This document shows positions 1-5,037 of a stretch of 6,742 nt of DNA, in pieces; within the stretch, counting starts at the first letter, position 1, and the number at the start of each line of letters is the position of its first letter. The stretch covers positions 1,930 through 8,671 of the forward strand of contig DCJC01000075.1 of NCBI GenBank assembly GCA_002317355.1. Reading direction: 5' to 3'. The notes below the pieces were generated by a model, which saw only the letters and a program-made list of their open reading frames with translations, was not told the DNA's origin and ran no database searches. The stretch comes from Prevotellaceae bacterium UBA1710. GTDB taxonomy: Bacteria > Bacteroidota > Bacteroidia > Bacteroidales > Bacteroidaceae. The position numbers and the translations under genes are program-made.

Positions 1-29
1 GATGTTGATAACATCGGAGTATGTGTCAG
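1..29 (-). repeat. Partial third copy of the AAGGAGTACAAG-associated repeat, cut by the window edge
   Basis: The minus-strand sequence of these 29 bases matches the plus-strand sequence at 4367-4395 at 27 of 29 positions, starting CTGACACATACTCCGAT. The orientation is therefore inverted relative to the copy at 4317-4534. It contains a small stem-loop (GATGTT, loop GAT, AACATC). The rest of the copy must lie outside the window. It is read through by the partial gene on the minus strand. Confidence 0.75.
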
Positions 30-389
30 GGCGGGGGGAGAGGCCGTTTCTATCACCAATTCATTCCCATTCACTTCTATATACCACCTTAAACTCTCAA
101 GCCATTTTTGCCCCTTTACGCAAAGCACGCCACAGGTCAATTCACCCAGATGCATCACACAGCCCAATGTGCTGTATAGACCATTACCAACACGAATCTC
201 ACCTATACGCCAGCCTTTTTTAGAGTGGCGAATGACTATCACATCGCCTGAAATCTCAAGCCGATAACTACCTTTCGATGGCTCAAACATACTCCGCACT
301 ATAACCGAGCAGAGTTTATACTCTTCGCCAAAGTAAACATCGTAGGAGGTTATCCCCCTTACGATGTTATTCTTCACAAATCTTATCAT
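1..389 (-). CDS. Partial unrecognised gene downstream of the primase-helicase (C-terminus beyond the window)
   Basis: Reading the minus strand from the ATG at 389-387 gives 129 codons with no stop up to the window edge, so the gene is 3'-truncated by the window rather than broken. It starts 11 nt after the stop of the primase-helicase gene. The spacer carries a run of seven G followed by ATAT and then ATG, which suggests co-transcription and perhaps coupled translation. The product begins MIRFVKNNIVRGITSYDVYF and is rich in beta-prone alternating residues (KLCSVIVRS, SYRLEISGDVIVIRH, WYIEVNGNELVIE). It has four cysteines and no signal peptide or membrane segment. I do not recognise the family. 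The last nine codons (from 29 down to 1) lie within a copy of a dispersed repeat also found near 4367-4395, so the native C-terminus may have been altered by repeat insertion. The overlapping plus-strand ORF at 2-223 is a shadow. Confidence 0.75.
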   Translation of the reverse strand, partial: MIRFVKNNIVRGITSYDVYFGEEYKLCSVIVRSMFEPSKGSYRLEISGDVIVIRHSKKGWRIGEIRVGNGLYSTLGCVMHLGELTCGVLCVKGQKWLESLRWYIEVNGNELVIETASPPALTHTPMLST

Positions 390-400
390 ATATCCCCCCC

Positions 401-2785
401 TTATTTTTTTGACACATTGACATATGATACATTCTTGACATATTGCCTATTGCCAAGAAATTCCACCAAGTGTTGATTCTTCCAGTTCTTCAACATCTGA
501 CTGACATTGTTTATCGTGATGTTTACCCCCTTGATATCTATTGCAGCCGTCTGAGCCTGTTCAAAGGTAAATTCTTCCGGTAGCATATCATAAATCGTAT
601 TATTTGGGGAACGCTTCTTTACAGGTTCAGTTGTGACGTTTGAATATTCCTTGTCGTTGTAAGCCTCTGCCAACTTCTCACGGAAGAAGTAAAGTGTTAC
701 ATCAAGCATTGCGTCTGAAATTACCTGAAACACCTGATCCATATATCGATTCTCAAAACATTCCTCGATATACTGCATCCAGCATTTTGGTTGCATTCTC
801 AGTCTGCGTTCAGCAGTCTCAATGTCAGAGTCGCAATCAAGATAAAGTTTCTCCAGGCATTTGCAGAGAAGAATAGCACCCCCCACACGCTGTGCATTGA
901 TACAACCACGGAAACGCTGACGAGCAAGCACCTTATCCCAACTCTTCATCGAAGTGATGCGGATTTCCTCAAGCCACGCAATACCCAGTTGCTCAAGTTC
1001 CTCGCCCTCCATCGTGCCTTCAGCCAGATTCAGCATCCTTGTCATCATGTGAATGTTATGCTTCTGTGCAACAGTCAGGTTGTCATCCCTTTCGTCATAG
1101 CGTTCCCATGTGTTATCGGTAGTCTTACAGAGGCAGATACGAGAGAGGAAACCGTCTGTCATATTGGTAATCAGACGATAGAGCGAATCCTGCGTGCCAC
1201 ATATGATTACGTTCCAGAGCAAGTGAGGAATATGCACCCTTACAGCATCAGCCGACTTTGCCTCACGGTCGTAGCGTGACTCATCATAGGCAACACGAAC
1301 CATTGCCGTGAAGTCAGTCATGCACCCACGCCACTTACTGAATACGATATCAGCCTCAGGAGTAAACGAAATTGAATGTTTGCCTTTGACATTACCCAAA
1401 CGCTGTGCAATATTGGCAAGAGTGTTGTTCAGAGGCAGCATCCTCACTGGCAATTTAGGTTCTTTTGACTTATTGCCATCCTTCTCAGCCTGAGCCTGTG
1501 CCGCCCATTCATCCTCCTTTTCGTAGCACTCATCTGCCTCCTTCTGTAAATCTTTTGTCCATTCCTCAAACACTTGGTCCATCTGACCTTTTCCCGAAGC
1601 GAACTCACCACAGACGAATGGATAGATATTCAGACCGCGCGCCTTGTGATGCACCTTCAGTTTCACATTCGTAGCCAAAGCGCCAATACAAGCACACGAC
1701 ACCAGCAAGGTTGGCATAGCCAGTCTGTCGCCATTAGCTTCGATGCAGTCTCTGATACCCATAGGCATAGTTGGAAGCAACTTGCCATACATAGCATCGT
1801 CATCATCTTTAAGTTTGTCGAGAGTATCCATCATATCCAGATTGGTGATGTCATCACTCGTCAGAGCCTCAAGCACCTCCTTCAGTTTCTTCGGCATCTG
1901 GGTGCGCTTACTCTCTACTGCCGAGCGGATGCACTTCATCTTCTGATCCTGAGGAAAACCATCATAGCAAGGAATAATTTTGTCAAGAACAGACTCGTCA
2001 AAGCCACAGATATGACGAAGATTAACAGCCAACTCATAAGTCAAGGTATCACGATTGCTCACTACTGGAGTACGACCACCATAGAACATCTCCCACCACT
2101 TTGCAATGATGTCTGAATATAGAATACCTTGATACTCCAACGATGTGTCGATAGGTGTTGGCTCTGCATTGGAGTAGTCTTTGGTTGACTGCTTCACTGG
2201 CGCAACAACACCTTGTGGCATCTTCACTTCAACATCATTCCCCTCAAACAGACTATCATCAAGATAGAGCAAATCAGCCTTTGCTCCAGAAGAAGCGAAG
2301 AAAACCCTCGTGATATCCTTTGCACCCATATCAGGTTCAACGCCAATCACATCAGCCACCTTCCTGATGTTCTCCTCCTGTGACAAAGAACTATCACGCT
2401 CGAAGGCAAGATGCAACCCCTTGCCACTCGCTGTGCGCTCAAGTAACTTCAGATTAATGTCAGCCTTCTTCTCCAAAATCTGCTTAACAACGGCTTTTAC
2501 ATCATCGATATGGTCAACATCCATACCCACGGTGTTTGAAGCCTTGTCAGCACCCTTCAGAGAGCCATCATCATTAGGAAGACAACTATAGTTGAACTGC
2601 GCAAGTCTTCCCTTCGCACTCTTATTACCCTTACGAGCAAGCGACAGATTTGCAAGATTCAAGGAGTGATTCCTTATGGCAATGAACTCCTCCCTTGAAT
2701 TAACAGGGACGGCAAACTTTTTGCCATCCCTATATACTATACTATAACAACTCAAGTTAAAGACCCCTCCCCATACCCTCCCCAT
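401..2785 (-). CDS. Primase-helicase: BT4734-like (VirE_N) primase domain fused to a DUF3987 helicase-like domain
   Basis: The 794-residue product probably primes and unwinds DNA for replication of a mobile element. Residues about 12-185 match the BT4734-like N-terminal domain, a family placed in the archaeo-eukaryotic primase superfamily. The metal-binding DxD is in GMDVDHID (D89, D91), the SGKGLHL motif carries H125, and the third motif region is KDITRVFFASS (D157, R160). Residues about 220-305 are helical and resemble a primase C-terminal linker. Residues about 335-560 fit DUF3987. A P-loop-like GEFASGK (393-399) is followed by G400 where S or T is usual, the acidic segment FTPEAD contains E477, ICGTQDS (528-534) is sensor-like, and DGFLSR ends in the candidate arginine finger R549. 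The last 70 residues look like a winged helix. The ATG at 2785 lies in a GC-rich palindrome, so the first ~10 residues may not be native. A TTG at codon 11 (2755) is an alternative start. Family assignment is from motifs, without a profile search. Confidence 0.88.
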   Translation of the reverse strand: MGRVWGGVFNLSCYSIVYRDGKKFAVPVNSREEFIAIRNHSLNLANLSLARKGNKSAKGRLAQFNYSCLPNDDGSLKGADKASNTVGMDVDHIDDVKAVVKQILEKKADINLKLLERTASGKGLHLAFERDSSLSQEENIRKVADVIGVEPDMGAKDITRVFFASSGAKADLLYLDDSLFEGNDVEVKMPQGVVAPVKQSTKDYSNAEPTPIDTSLEYQGILYSDIIAKWWEMFYGGRTPVVSNRDTLTYELAVNLRHICGFDESVLDKIIPCYDGFPQDQKMKCIRSAVESKRTQMPKKLKEVLEALTSDDITNLDMMDTLDKLKDDDDAMYGKLLPTMPMGIRDCIEANGDRLAMPTLLVSCACIGALATNVKLKVHHKARGLNIYPFVCGEFASGKGQMDQVFEEWTKDLQKEADECYEKEDEWAAQAQAEKDGNKSKEPKLPVRMLPLNNTLANIAQRLGNVKGKHSISFTPEADIVFSKWRGCMTDFTAMVRVAYDESRYDREAKSADAVRVHIPHLLWNVIICGTQDSLYRLITNMTDGFLSRICLCKTTDNTWERYDERDDNLTVAQKHNIHMMTRMLNLAEGTMEGEELEQLGIAWLEEIRITSMKSWDKVLARQRFRGCINAQRVGGAILLCKCLEKLYLDCDSDIETAERRLRMQPKCWMQYIEECFENRYMDQVFQVISDAMLDVTLYFFREKLAEAYNDKEYSNVTTEPVKKRSPNNTIYDMLPEEFTFEQAQTAAIDIKGVNITINNVSQMLKNWKNQHLVEFLGNRQYVKNVSYVNVSKK

Positions 2786-2797
2786 AAAGGGGAGGGA
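2764..2797 (-). repeat. GC-rich palindromic repeat, copy 1, overlapping the primase-helicase start codon
   Basis: Perfect 8-bp inverted repeat CCCTCCCC (2776-2783) and GGGGAGGG (2789-2796) around ATAAA, followed on the minus strand by a TATGGGGAGGGG tail. It has the same stem-loop-plus-G-tail plan as the copies near 2919, 4224, 4602 and 6619. The ATG of the primase-helicase (2785-2783) sits at the loop-stem junction, so the start codon would be partly base-paired in the mRNA. Confidence 0.85.
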
Positions 2798-2910
2798 GTA
2801 GTTTGTAATGATCGCTCACTACACGCATGAGGGTATTACGCTTCTAAATGATTGTATTTTTTTTTCTAAATAAAAATTCTCAAAGCAACTCCACCGTGTT
2901 TATCTTACTA
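2798..2910 (-). promoter_or_regulatory. Spacer upstream of the primase-helicase, with a weak promoter-like box
   Basis: The spacer between the 132-aa gene and the primase-helicase is 125 nt, longer than the other gaps in this cluster. On the minus strand it contains TTGCTTTG (2881-2888), one base off the Bacteroidota -7 box TAnnTTTG. A CTTTG lies about 23 nt upstream of it, a little farther than the usual distance for a -33 box. An A-rich stretch follows. This could give the primase-helicase its own weak promoter, but read-through from upstream is equally possible. Confidence 0.25.
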
Positions 2911-3309
2911 TCAAAGAGTTCCCCCTTCGGGGGTTAGGGGGCTATTGTTCAGGCTGTTTATCATTTCCTTCACTTCCTCAGCCAGAATCTTCTTGAAGTC
3001 CTCACCATCAGAAATCTTTGTTCCGAGGTAGGCACGAAGATAGCCATCCTTAGTCCTTACCAACTTGCCGTGGTTAGTCTTCTTGATCAGAATGGAGTGT
3101 GTTCTTTGCCAACCACACTTCATCCAAGTGAACGTACCATCAGCGAGCCACTCGCCTCTTCCCATTCCTGAAACCTTAGGAAGTGGCTTATGCATTTTCT
3201 CCTGAGGGGTAACAATCACAGACTTCTCTTCCAAGTCAAAAATGCTGATAGATGACAAACTTACTGTGTTCTCATCCATAACCTTTGCTGTCTTTTTCTT
3301 TGTACTCAT
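2911..3309 (-). CDS. Unrecognised 132-aa basic protein between DUF3127 and primase-helicase genes
   Basis: I choose the ATG at 3309 over the in-frame TTG at 3315 because GGAGGA (3322-3317 on the minus strand) lies 7 nt upstream of that ATG, an unusually good Shine-Dalgarno for this phylum. The product starts MSTKKKTAKV with a lysine-rich, probably flexible N-terminus of about 45 residues. A compact region of about 46-115 follows, with GRGEWLADGTFTWMKCGWQRTHSILIKK and GYLRAYLGTKISDG (shown in parts here: W53, W62, W67, aromatic-rich), and a helix at about 104-120. The last residues, NSPLTPEGGTL, are translated from a GC-rich repeat, so the original C-terminus was probably different. The gene starts 15 nt after the DUF3127 stop, implying one transcript. 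No known family is recognised. Its position suggests an accessory replication or nucleic-acid-binding role, which is inference only. Confidence 0.8.
   Translation of the reverse strand: MSTKKKTAKVMDENTVSLSSISIFDLEEKSVIVTPQEKMHKPLPKVSGMGRGEWLADGTFTWMKCGWQRTHSILIKKTNHGKLVRTKDGYLRAYLGTKISDGEDFKKILAEEVKEMINSLNNSPLTPEGGTL
2919..2942 (+). repeat. GC-rich palindromic repeat, copy 2, encoding a protein C-terminus
   Basis: A CCCCC/GGGGG stem (2921-2925 with 2929-2933) is followed by TTAGGGGG. Read on the plus strand it closes on a TTCG tetraloop. Orientation is opposite to copies 1, 3 and 5. On the minus strand it supplies the final residues (SPLTPEGG) of the 132-aa protein, whose stop lies just beyond it. 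Confidence 0.8.
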
Positions 3310-3316
3310 AGTCAAG

Positions 3317-3322
3317 TCCTCC
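3317..3322 (-). promoter_or_regulatory. Shine-Dalgarno GGAGGA fixing the start of the 132-aa gene
   Basis: The minus strand reads GGAGGA, then seven bases, then ATG at 3309. The spacing is ideal for that ATG and too short for the TTG at 3315. Confidence 0.7.
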
Positions 3323-3324
3323 AG

Positions 3325-3621
3325 TTAGAATGATGACACGTTTTCTACCGCCCATACATTGCACTCTTGAGAGTAGTATTTCTTACCATCCTTCTCAAAG
3401 AAACGAACAGCATTAGTCCACATAGCCTTAATCTCATTGCCTACCTTGACATCGGCAAGCATAGCCACCTGTTCAGTACCGAAGCGAAGCAGGAAGCGGT
3501 CAGGGTGGGGTAGTGCAACCTTCTCCTCAACTACAATCTGCTGGCTCTTCCATGCGCCACGCTGTGAAACACCTTCCTGCATTGGCAGGATTTCAATAAC
3601 ACGAAAAATCTTCTCGTTCAT
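3325..3621 (-). CDS. DUF3127 family protein, presumed OB-fold single-stranded nucleic acid binder
   Basis: The 98-residue product matches the DUF3127 pattern along most of its length. It has VIEILPMQEGVSQRGAWKSQ (8-27) running into QIVVEE, then a PHPDRFLLRFG strand region (38-48), then VGNEIKAMW (60-68), and a C-terminal KKYYSQECNVWAVE (80-93) corresponding to the family's RWYTDVKAWKVE-like end. Proteins of this family are short and all-beta, and their layout suggests an OB fold; DNA binding is plausible but, as far as I know, not demonstrated. It is the first gene of the compact DUF3127 / 132-aa / primase-helicase cluster and could act as that element's single-strand binding protein. The ATG at 3621 follows an A-rich leader (AAAAAAG just upstream) without a Shine-Dalgarno, as is common in Bacteroidota. 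Confidence 0.85.
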   Translation of the reverse strand: MNEKIFRVIEILPMQEGVSQRGAWKSQQIVVEEKVALPHPDRFLLRFGTEQVAMLADVKVGNEIKAMWTNAVRFFEKDGKKYYSQECNVWAVENVSSF

Positions 3622-3712
3622 TCTTTTTTAACTTTTTTCATATTAGCACTAAATTTTAGAGAGAGAAAAATAAATGTCACTGTTCTTTTAATGGAAGAAC
3701 AGAGAAGACCTT
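3622..3712 (-). other. Leader of the DUF3127 cluster; no consensus promoter seen
   Basis: AT-rich spacer between the DUF3127 start and the repeat block. It holds the hairpin at 3680-3702 and purine-rich stretches, but I see no TAnnTTTG box. The promoter may be non-consensus, or the cluster may be read from the 89-aa gene's promoter through the repeat region. Confidence 0.4.
3680..3702 (-). promoter_or_regulatory. 8-bp hairpin upstream of the DUF3127 gene
   Basis: CTGTTCTT (3680-3687) and AAGAACAG (3695-3702) form a perfect inverted repeat with a 7-nt loop, about 60 nt upstream of the DUF3127 start. It could be an operator-like dyad, a leader hairpin, or a weak terminator for incoming transcription. 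On the minus strand it is followed by TGACATTTATTTTT, which is not a clean U-tract. Confidence 0.5.
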
Positions 3713-3845
3713 TTTCTGAAGGAGTACAAGTAGTACAAGGAGTAACGCTCCGATCGCCGCTTAAGTAGTACAAGACTATAGCATTTGTCGTGAAAGCAGT
3801 ACGTGAGCCTTATATCAAGACATTCGTCTTGTACTCCTTTAGAAA
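3713..3845. mobile_element. 133-bp MITE-like repeat with 18-bp inverted ends (copy 1 of AAGGAGTACAAG element)
   Basis: The left end TTTCTGAAGGAGTACAAG (3713-3730) and the reverse complement of the right end (3828-3845), TTTCTAAAGGAGTACAAG, match at 17 of 18 positions. Inside it shares blocks with the element at 4317-4534 in the same order and orientation: AGTACAAGGAGTAACGCT (3732-3749 and 4351-4368), CGCTTAAG (3758 and 4409), GTACGTGAG (3799 and 4449), and a 26-base block at 3810-3835 and 4461-4486 differing at one base. This copy is shorter in the middle. There is no coding capacity, so mobility would need a transposase in trans. No target duplication is evident. Confidence 0.65.
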
Positions 3846-4110
3846 TTAAATAACTGAACTTTCCCACCCCTAAGAACCTCGAAGAGGTGACACCTGATAG
3901 GGCAGTCCGCAAGGGCTGTTATATTGATGGGAGGGATTGGTGAGGGCTGAAAGTCCGACACCTATTATATCAATCAGTTTTTAGGTGTCGCACCGATGGC
4001 GCTCGTTAATCACATCCCCTTTATAACGGCGCTAACGCACCGCCCTTTTAAGTGACGGGCCTTCAGCCCTTTACCGTCATCTGTAAGGGTGCGAAAGTTG
4101 AGTTAAATAA
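3846..4110. mobile_element. 265-bp structured repeat with 18-bp imperfect inverted ends and nested hairpins
   Basis: The left end TTAAATAACTGAACTTTC (3846-3863) matches the reverse complement of the right end (4093-4110) at 15 of 18 positions and starts at the base after the preceding element. The interior is dense in inverted repeats: CGACACCT/AGGTGTCG (3956-3963, 3983-3990); GCGC-T-CGTTA/TAACG-GCGC (3999-4008, 4024-4032); TGACGG/CCGTCA (4053-4058, 4074-4079); AGGGCTGAA/TTCAGCCCT (3943-3951, 4062-4070); and TCGCACC/GGTGCGA (3988-3994, 4088-4094), which overlaps the first stem. The last pair and the 9-bp pair enclose the inner hairpins. It resembles palindromic REP/BIME-type intergenic repeats of Bacteroidota, or could encode a structured RNA. 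No convincing gene is present on either strand. Confidence 0.5.
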
Positions 4111-4216
4111 CTATTGCAGGAGTTCTGCCATCATCCACCTTCTCCACCTTGAGACTAATCTCAAAACGAATAAGGAACTTAGAAGGCAGGAACTTAAAAC
4201 CTGAACCTATTTCCAT
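4103..4216 (-). CDS. Possible 37-aa small protein or gene remnant
   Basis: An ATG at 4216 opens 37 codons ending in TAA at 4103. The product starts MEIGSGFKFLPSKFLIRFEI and ends VDDGRTPAIVI. Its balanced composition, with alternating hydrophobic and charged residues, looks protein-like rather than random AT-rich translation. A GGGGAGG from the upstream GC-rich palindrome lies about 11 nt before the ATG and could serve in initiation. The stop codon is inside the right inverted end of the neighbouring structured repeat, so this may be the N-terminal remnant of a longer gene cut by that repeat, a genuine small protein, or chance. An in-frame stop lies upstream beyond the palindrome. I do not recognise the sequence. 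Confidence 0.35.
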   Translation of the reverse strand: MEIGSGFKFLPSKFLIRFEISLKVEKVDDGRTPAIVI

Positions 4217-4223
4217 GATAAAG

Positions 4224-4252
4224 CCACCTCCCCAGCCCTCCCGAGGGAGGGA
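4224..4252 (-). repeat. GC-rich palindromic repeat, copy 3
   Basis: CCCTCCC (4236-4242) and GGGAGGG (4245-4251) form a tight stem. On the minus strand it is followed by CTGGGGAGGTGG, the G-rich tail typical of the family. It lies just upstream of the possible 37-codon gene, in the same orientation as copies 1 and 5. Confidence 0.8.
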
Positions 4253-4306
4253 GAATTTTAGTCACACTTTTACGTAACCATCCCTTTCTGGACAGAGGAT
4301 TTGTTT
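4253..4306. other. Short unique spacer
   Basis: Unique sequence between the GC-rich palindrome and the MITE-like element. The only structure is the palindrome TTACGTAA at 4270-4277. I see no promoter consensus and no ORF. Confidence 0.4.
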
Positions 4307-4544
4307 ATGTTGTTATACAAGTTTCGCAAGCTCCACTTAGAAGTACAAGGAGTACAAGGAGTAACGCTGACACATACTCCGATATTATTAACATCGGACT
4401 TCGTACCTCGCTTAAGGAAAGCAGACGATAGGGTTATCGCGGAAGGTTGTACGTGAGTCGTTATATCCAGACATTCGTCTTGTACTACTTGAACTCCTTG
4501 CTACTCCTTGAACTCCTTTAAAGCGAAACTTGAAATGTTGTTAT
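4307..4544. mobile_element. MITE-like insertion: 10-bp direct repeat, 10-bp inverted ends, ~218-bp body
   Basis: ATGTTGTTAT occurs at 4307-4316 and again at 4535-4544 as a direct repeat. Just inside are perfect inverted ends, CAAGTTTCGC (4318-4327) and GCGAAACTTG (4523-4532), set one and two A residues from the direct repeats. Further inside are AAGTACAAGGAGTACAAGG (4341-4359) and, inverted, ACTACTTGAACTCCTTG (4484-4500) with CTACTCCTTGAACTCCTT (4501-4518). The core holds CCGAT...ATCGG and CGATA-GGGT-TATCG stem-loops (the latter 4426-4439). This is the architecture of a non-autonomous transposon with target-site duplication. It has no ORF. It shares its inner blocks with the element at 3713-3845 but not the CAAGTTTCGC ends, so the true boundary of the family is uncertain. 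Confidence 0.65.
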
Positions 4545-4596
4545 TATTTTGCTTATTTCTCACTTCCTCCCTTTTCGTGTGAAAATTGTGACTTTT

Positions 4597-4866
4597 CTAC
4601 TCCTCCACTCGGGGAGGTCGGGAGGGGGTCACCACCTTGTATGCGATAGATACAAGTTTCTTCACATCAACGATGCTTGAGCCATCAAATCCTGCAACTA
4701 TGTTCACTGTGCCGAGTCTCTCATCAAGCGAAATAACTGGTGAATTCTCAGCCACAAAGAACGAACTGTTAACACTCCAGATGACTTTCAACTCCTGCGC
4801 CTCACCGAGACGACACTGAGCCTGTTCGTAGTCATCAACGAACTTCTTTACTGCTTCAATCTGCAT
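4597..4866 (-). CDS. Unrecognised 89-aa small protein with its own promoter
   Basis: The ATG at 4866 follows an AT-rich leader, with no Shine-Dalgarno. The product has an acidic-amphipathic N-terminal helix (MQIEAVKKFVDDYEQAQCRL), then beta-prone segments (LKVIWSVNSSFFVAE, GTVNIVAGF, VDVKKLVSIAYKVV), suggesting a small alpha/beta fold of about 80 residues. The last ten residues, TPSRPPRVEE, are translated from a GC-rich palindrome, so the ancestral protein probably ended near residue 79. It stands alone downstream of a consensus promoter box and is followed by the repeat-rich block. No signal peptide, membrane segment or known motif is present and I cannot assign a function. Distance from the DUF3127 cluster (about 975 nt) makes operon membership uncertain. 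Confidence 0.75.
   Translation of the reverse strand: MQIEAVKKFVDDYEQAQCRLGEAQELKVIWSVNSSFFVAENSPVISLDERLGTVNIVAGFDGSSIVDVKKLVSIAYKVVTPSRPPRVEE
4602..4632 (+). repeat. GC-rich palindromic repeat, copy 4, encoding a protein C-terminus
   Basis: CCTCC (4602-4606) and GGAGG (4613-4617) form the stem, followed on the plus strand by TCGGGAGGGGG. It has the same orientation as copy 2 and is opposite to copies 1, 3 and 5. Read on the minus strand it adds the PSRPPRVE tail of the 89-aa protein. Confidence 0.75.
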
Positions 4867-4999
4867 AATCTTTATTTATTAATTTATGATTAAACCTTTT
4901 AAAATCTCTCATCTCACACACCCCTTTTCTTCAACCAAATGTTTTTTCAACAAACACAAACACTTATATAGTTTTCTTATGTAAATATGTCAATGATCA

Positions 5000-5037
5000 C
5001 ATCGTCAAGTCAGTGTCGTTGTTTCTGATTGACGATG
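5000..5037 (-). promoter_or_regulatory. 9-bp dyad in the presumed 5' leader of the 89-aa gene
   Basis: CATCGTCAA (5000-5008) and TTGACGATG (5029-5037) are perfect inverted repeats separated by 20 nt. The first arm on the minus strand begins immediately after the -7 box, so the dyad spans the expected transcription start. It could be an operator or, if transcribed, a 5' hairpin that protects or regulates the leader. Confidence 0.5.

Noticed and set aside
2..223. Plus-strand 73-codon ORF at the left edge
   Set aside because: The minus strand carries an uninterrupted 129-codon frame directly linked to the upstream gene, which explains the region better.
791..2116. Plus-strand ORFs of 162 and 180 codons inside the primase-helicase gene
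   Set aside because: They are antisense shadows of a gene with clear conserved motifs on the minus strand.
401..2785. Agrobacterium-type VirE virulence effector
   Set aside because: The Pfam label VirE_N is historical. The DxD and SGKGLH motifs and the DUF3987 fusion indicate a primase-helicase, not a T-DNA effector.
3310..3315. TTG start extending the 132-aa protein by two residues
   Set aside because: It would lie only one base from the GGAGGA sequence, whereas the ATG at 3309 has ideal spacing.
3688..3912. Minus-strand 74-codon ORF
   Set aside because: It runs through one inverted-end element and into the next and through a hairpin, has no convincing start context, and its composition follows the repeats.
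3846..4110. Group II intron, tRNA or known riboswitch
   Set aside because: I see no domain V-like hairpin, no cloverleaf and no recognised aptamer core; the inverted ends favour a repeat element.
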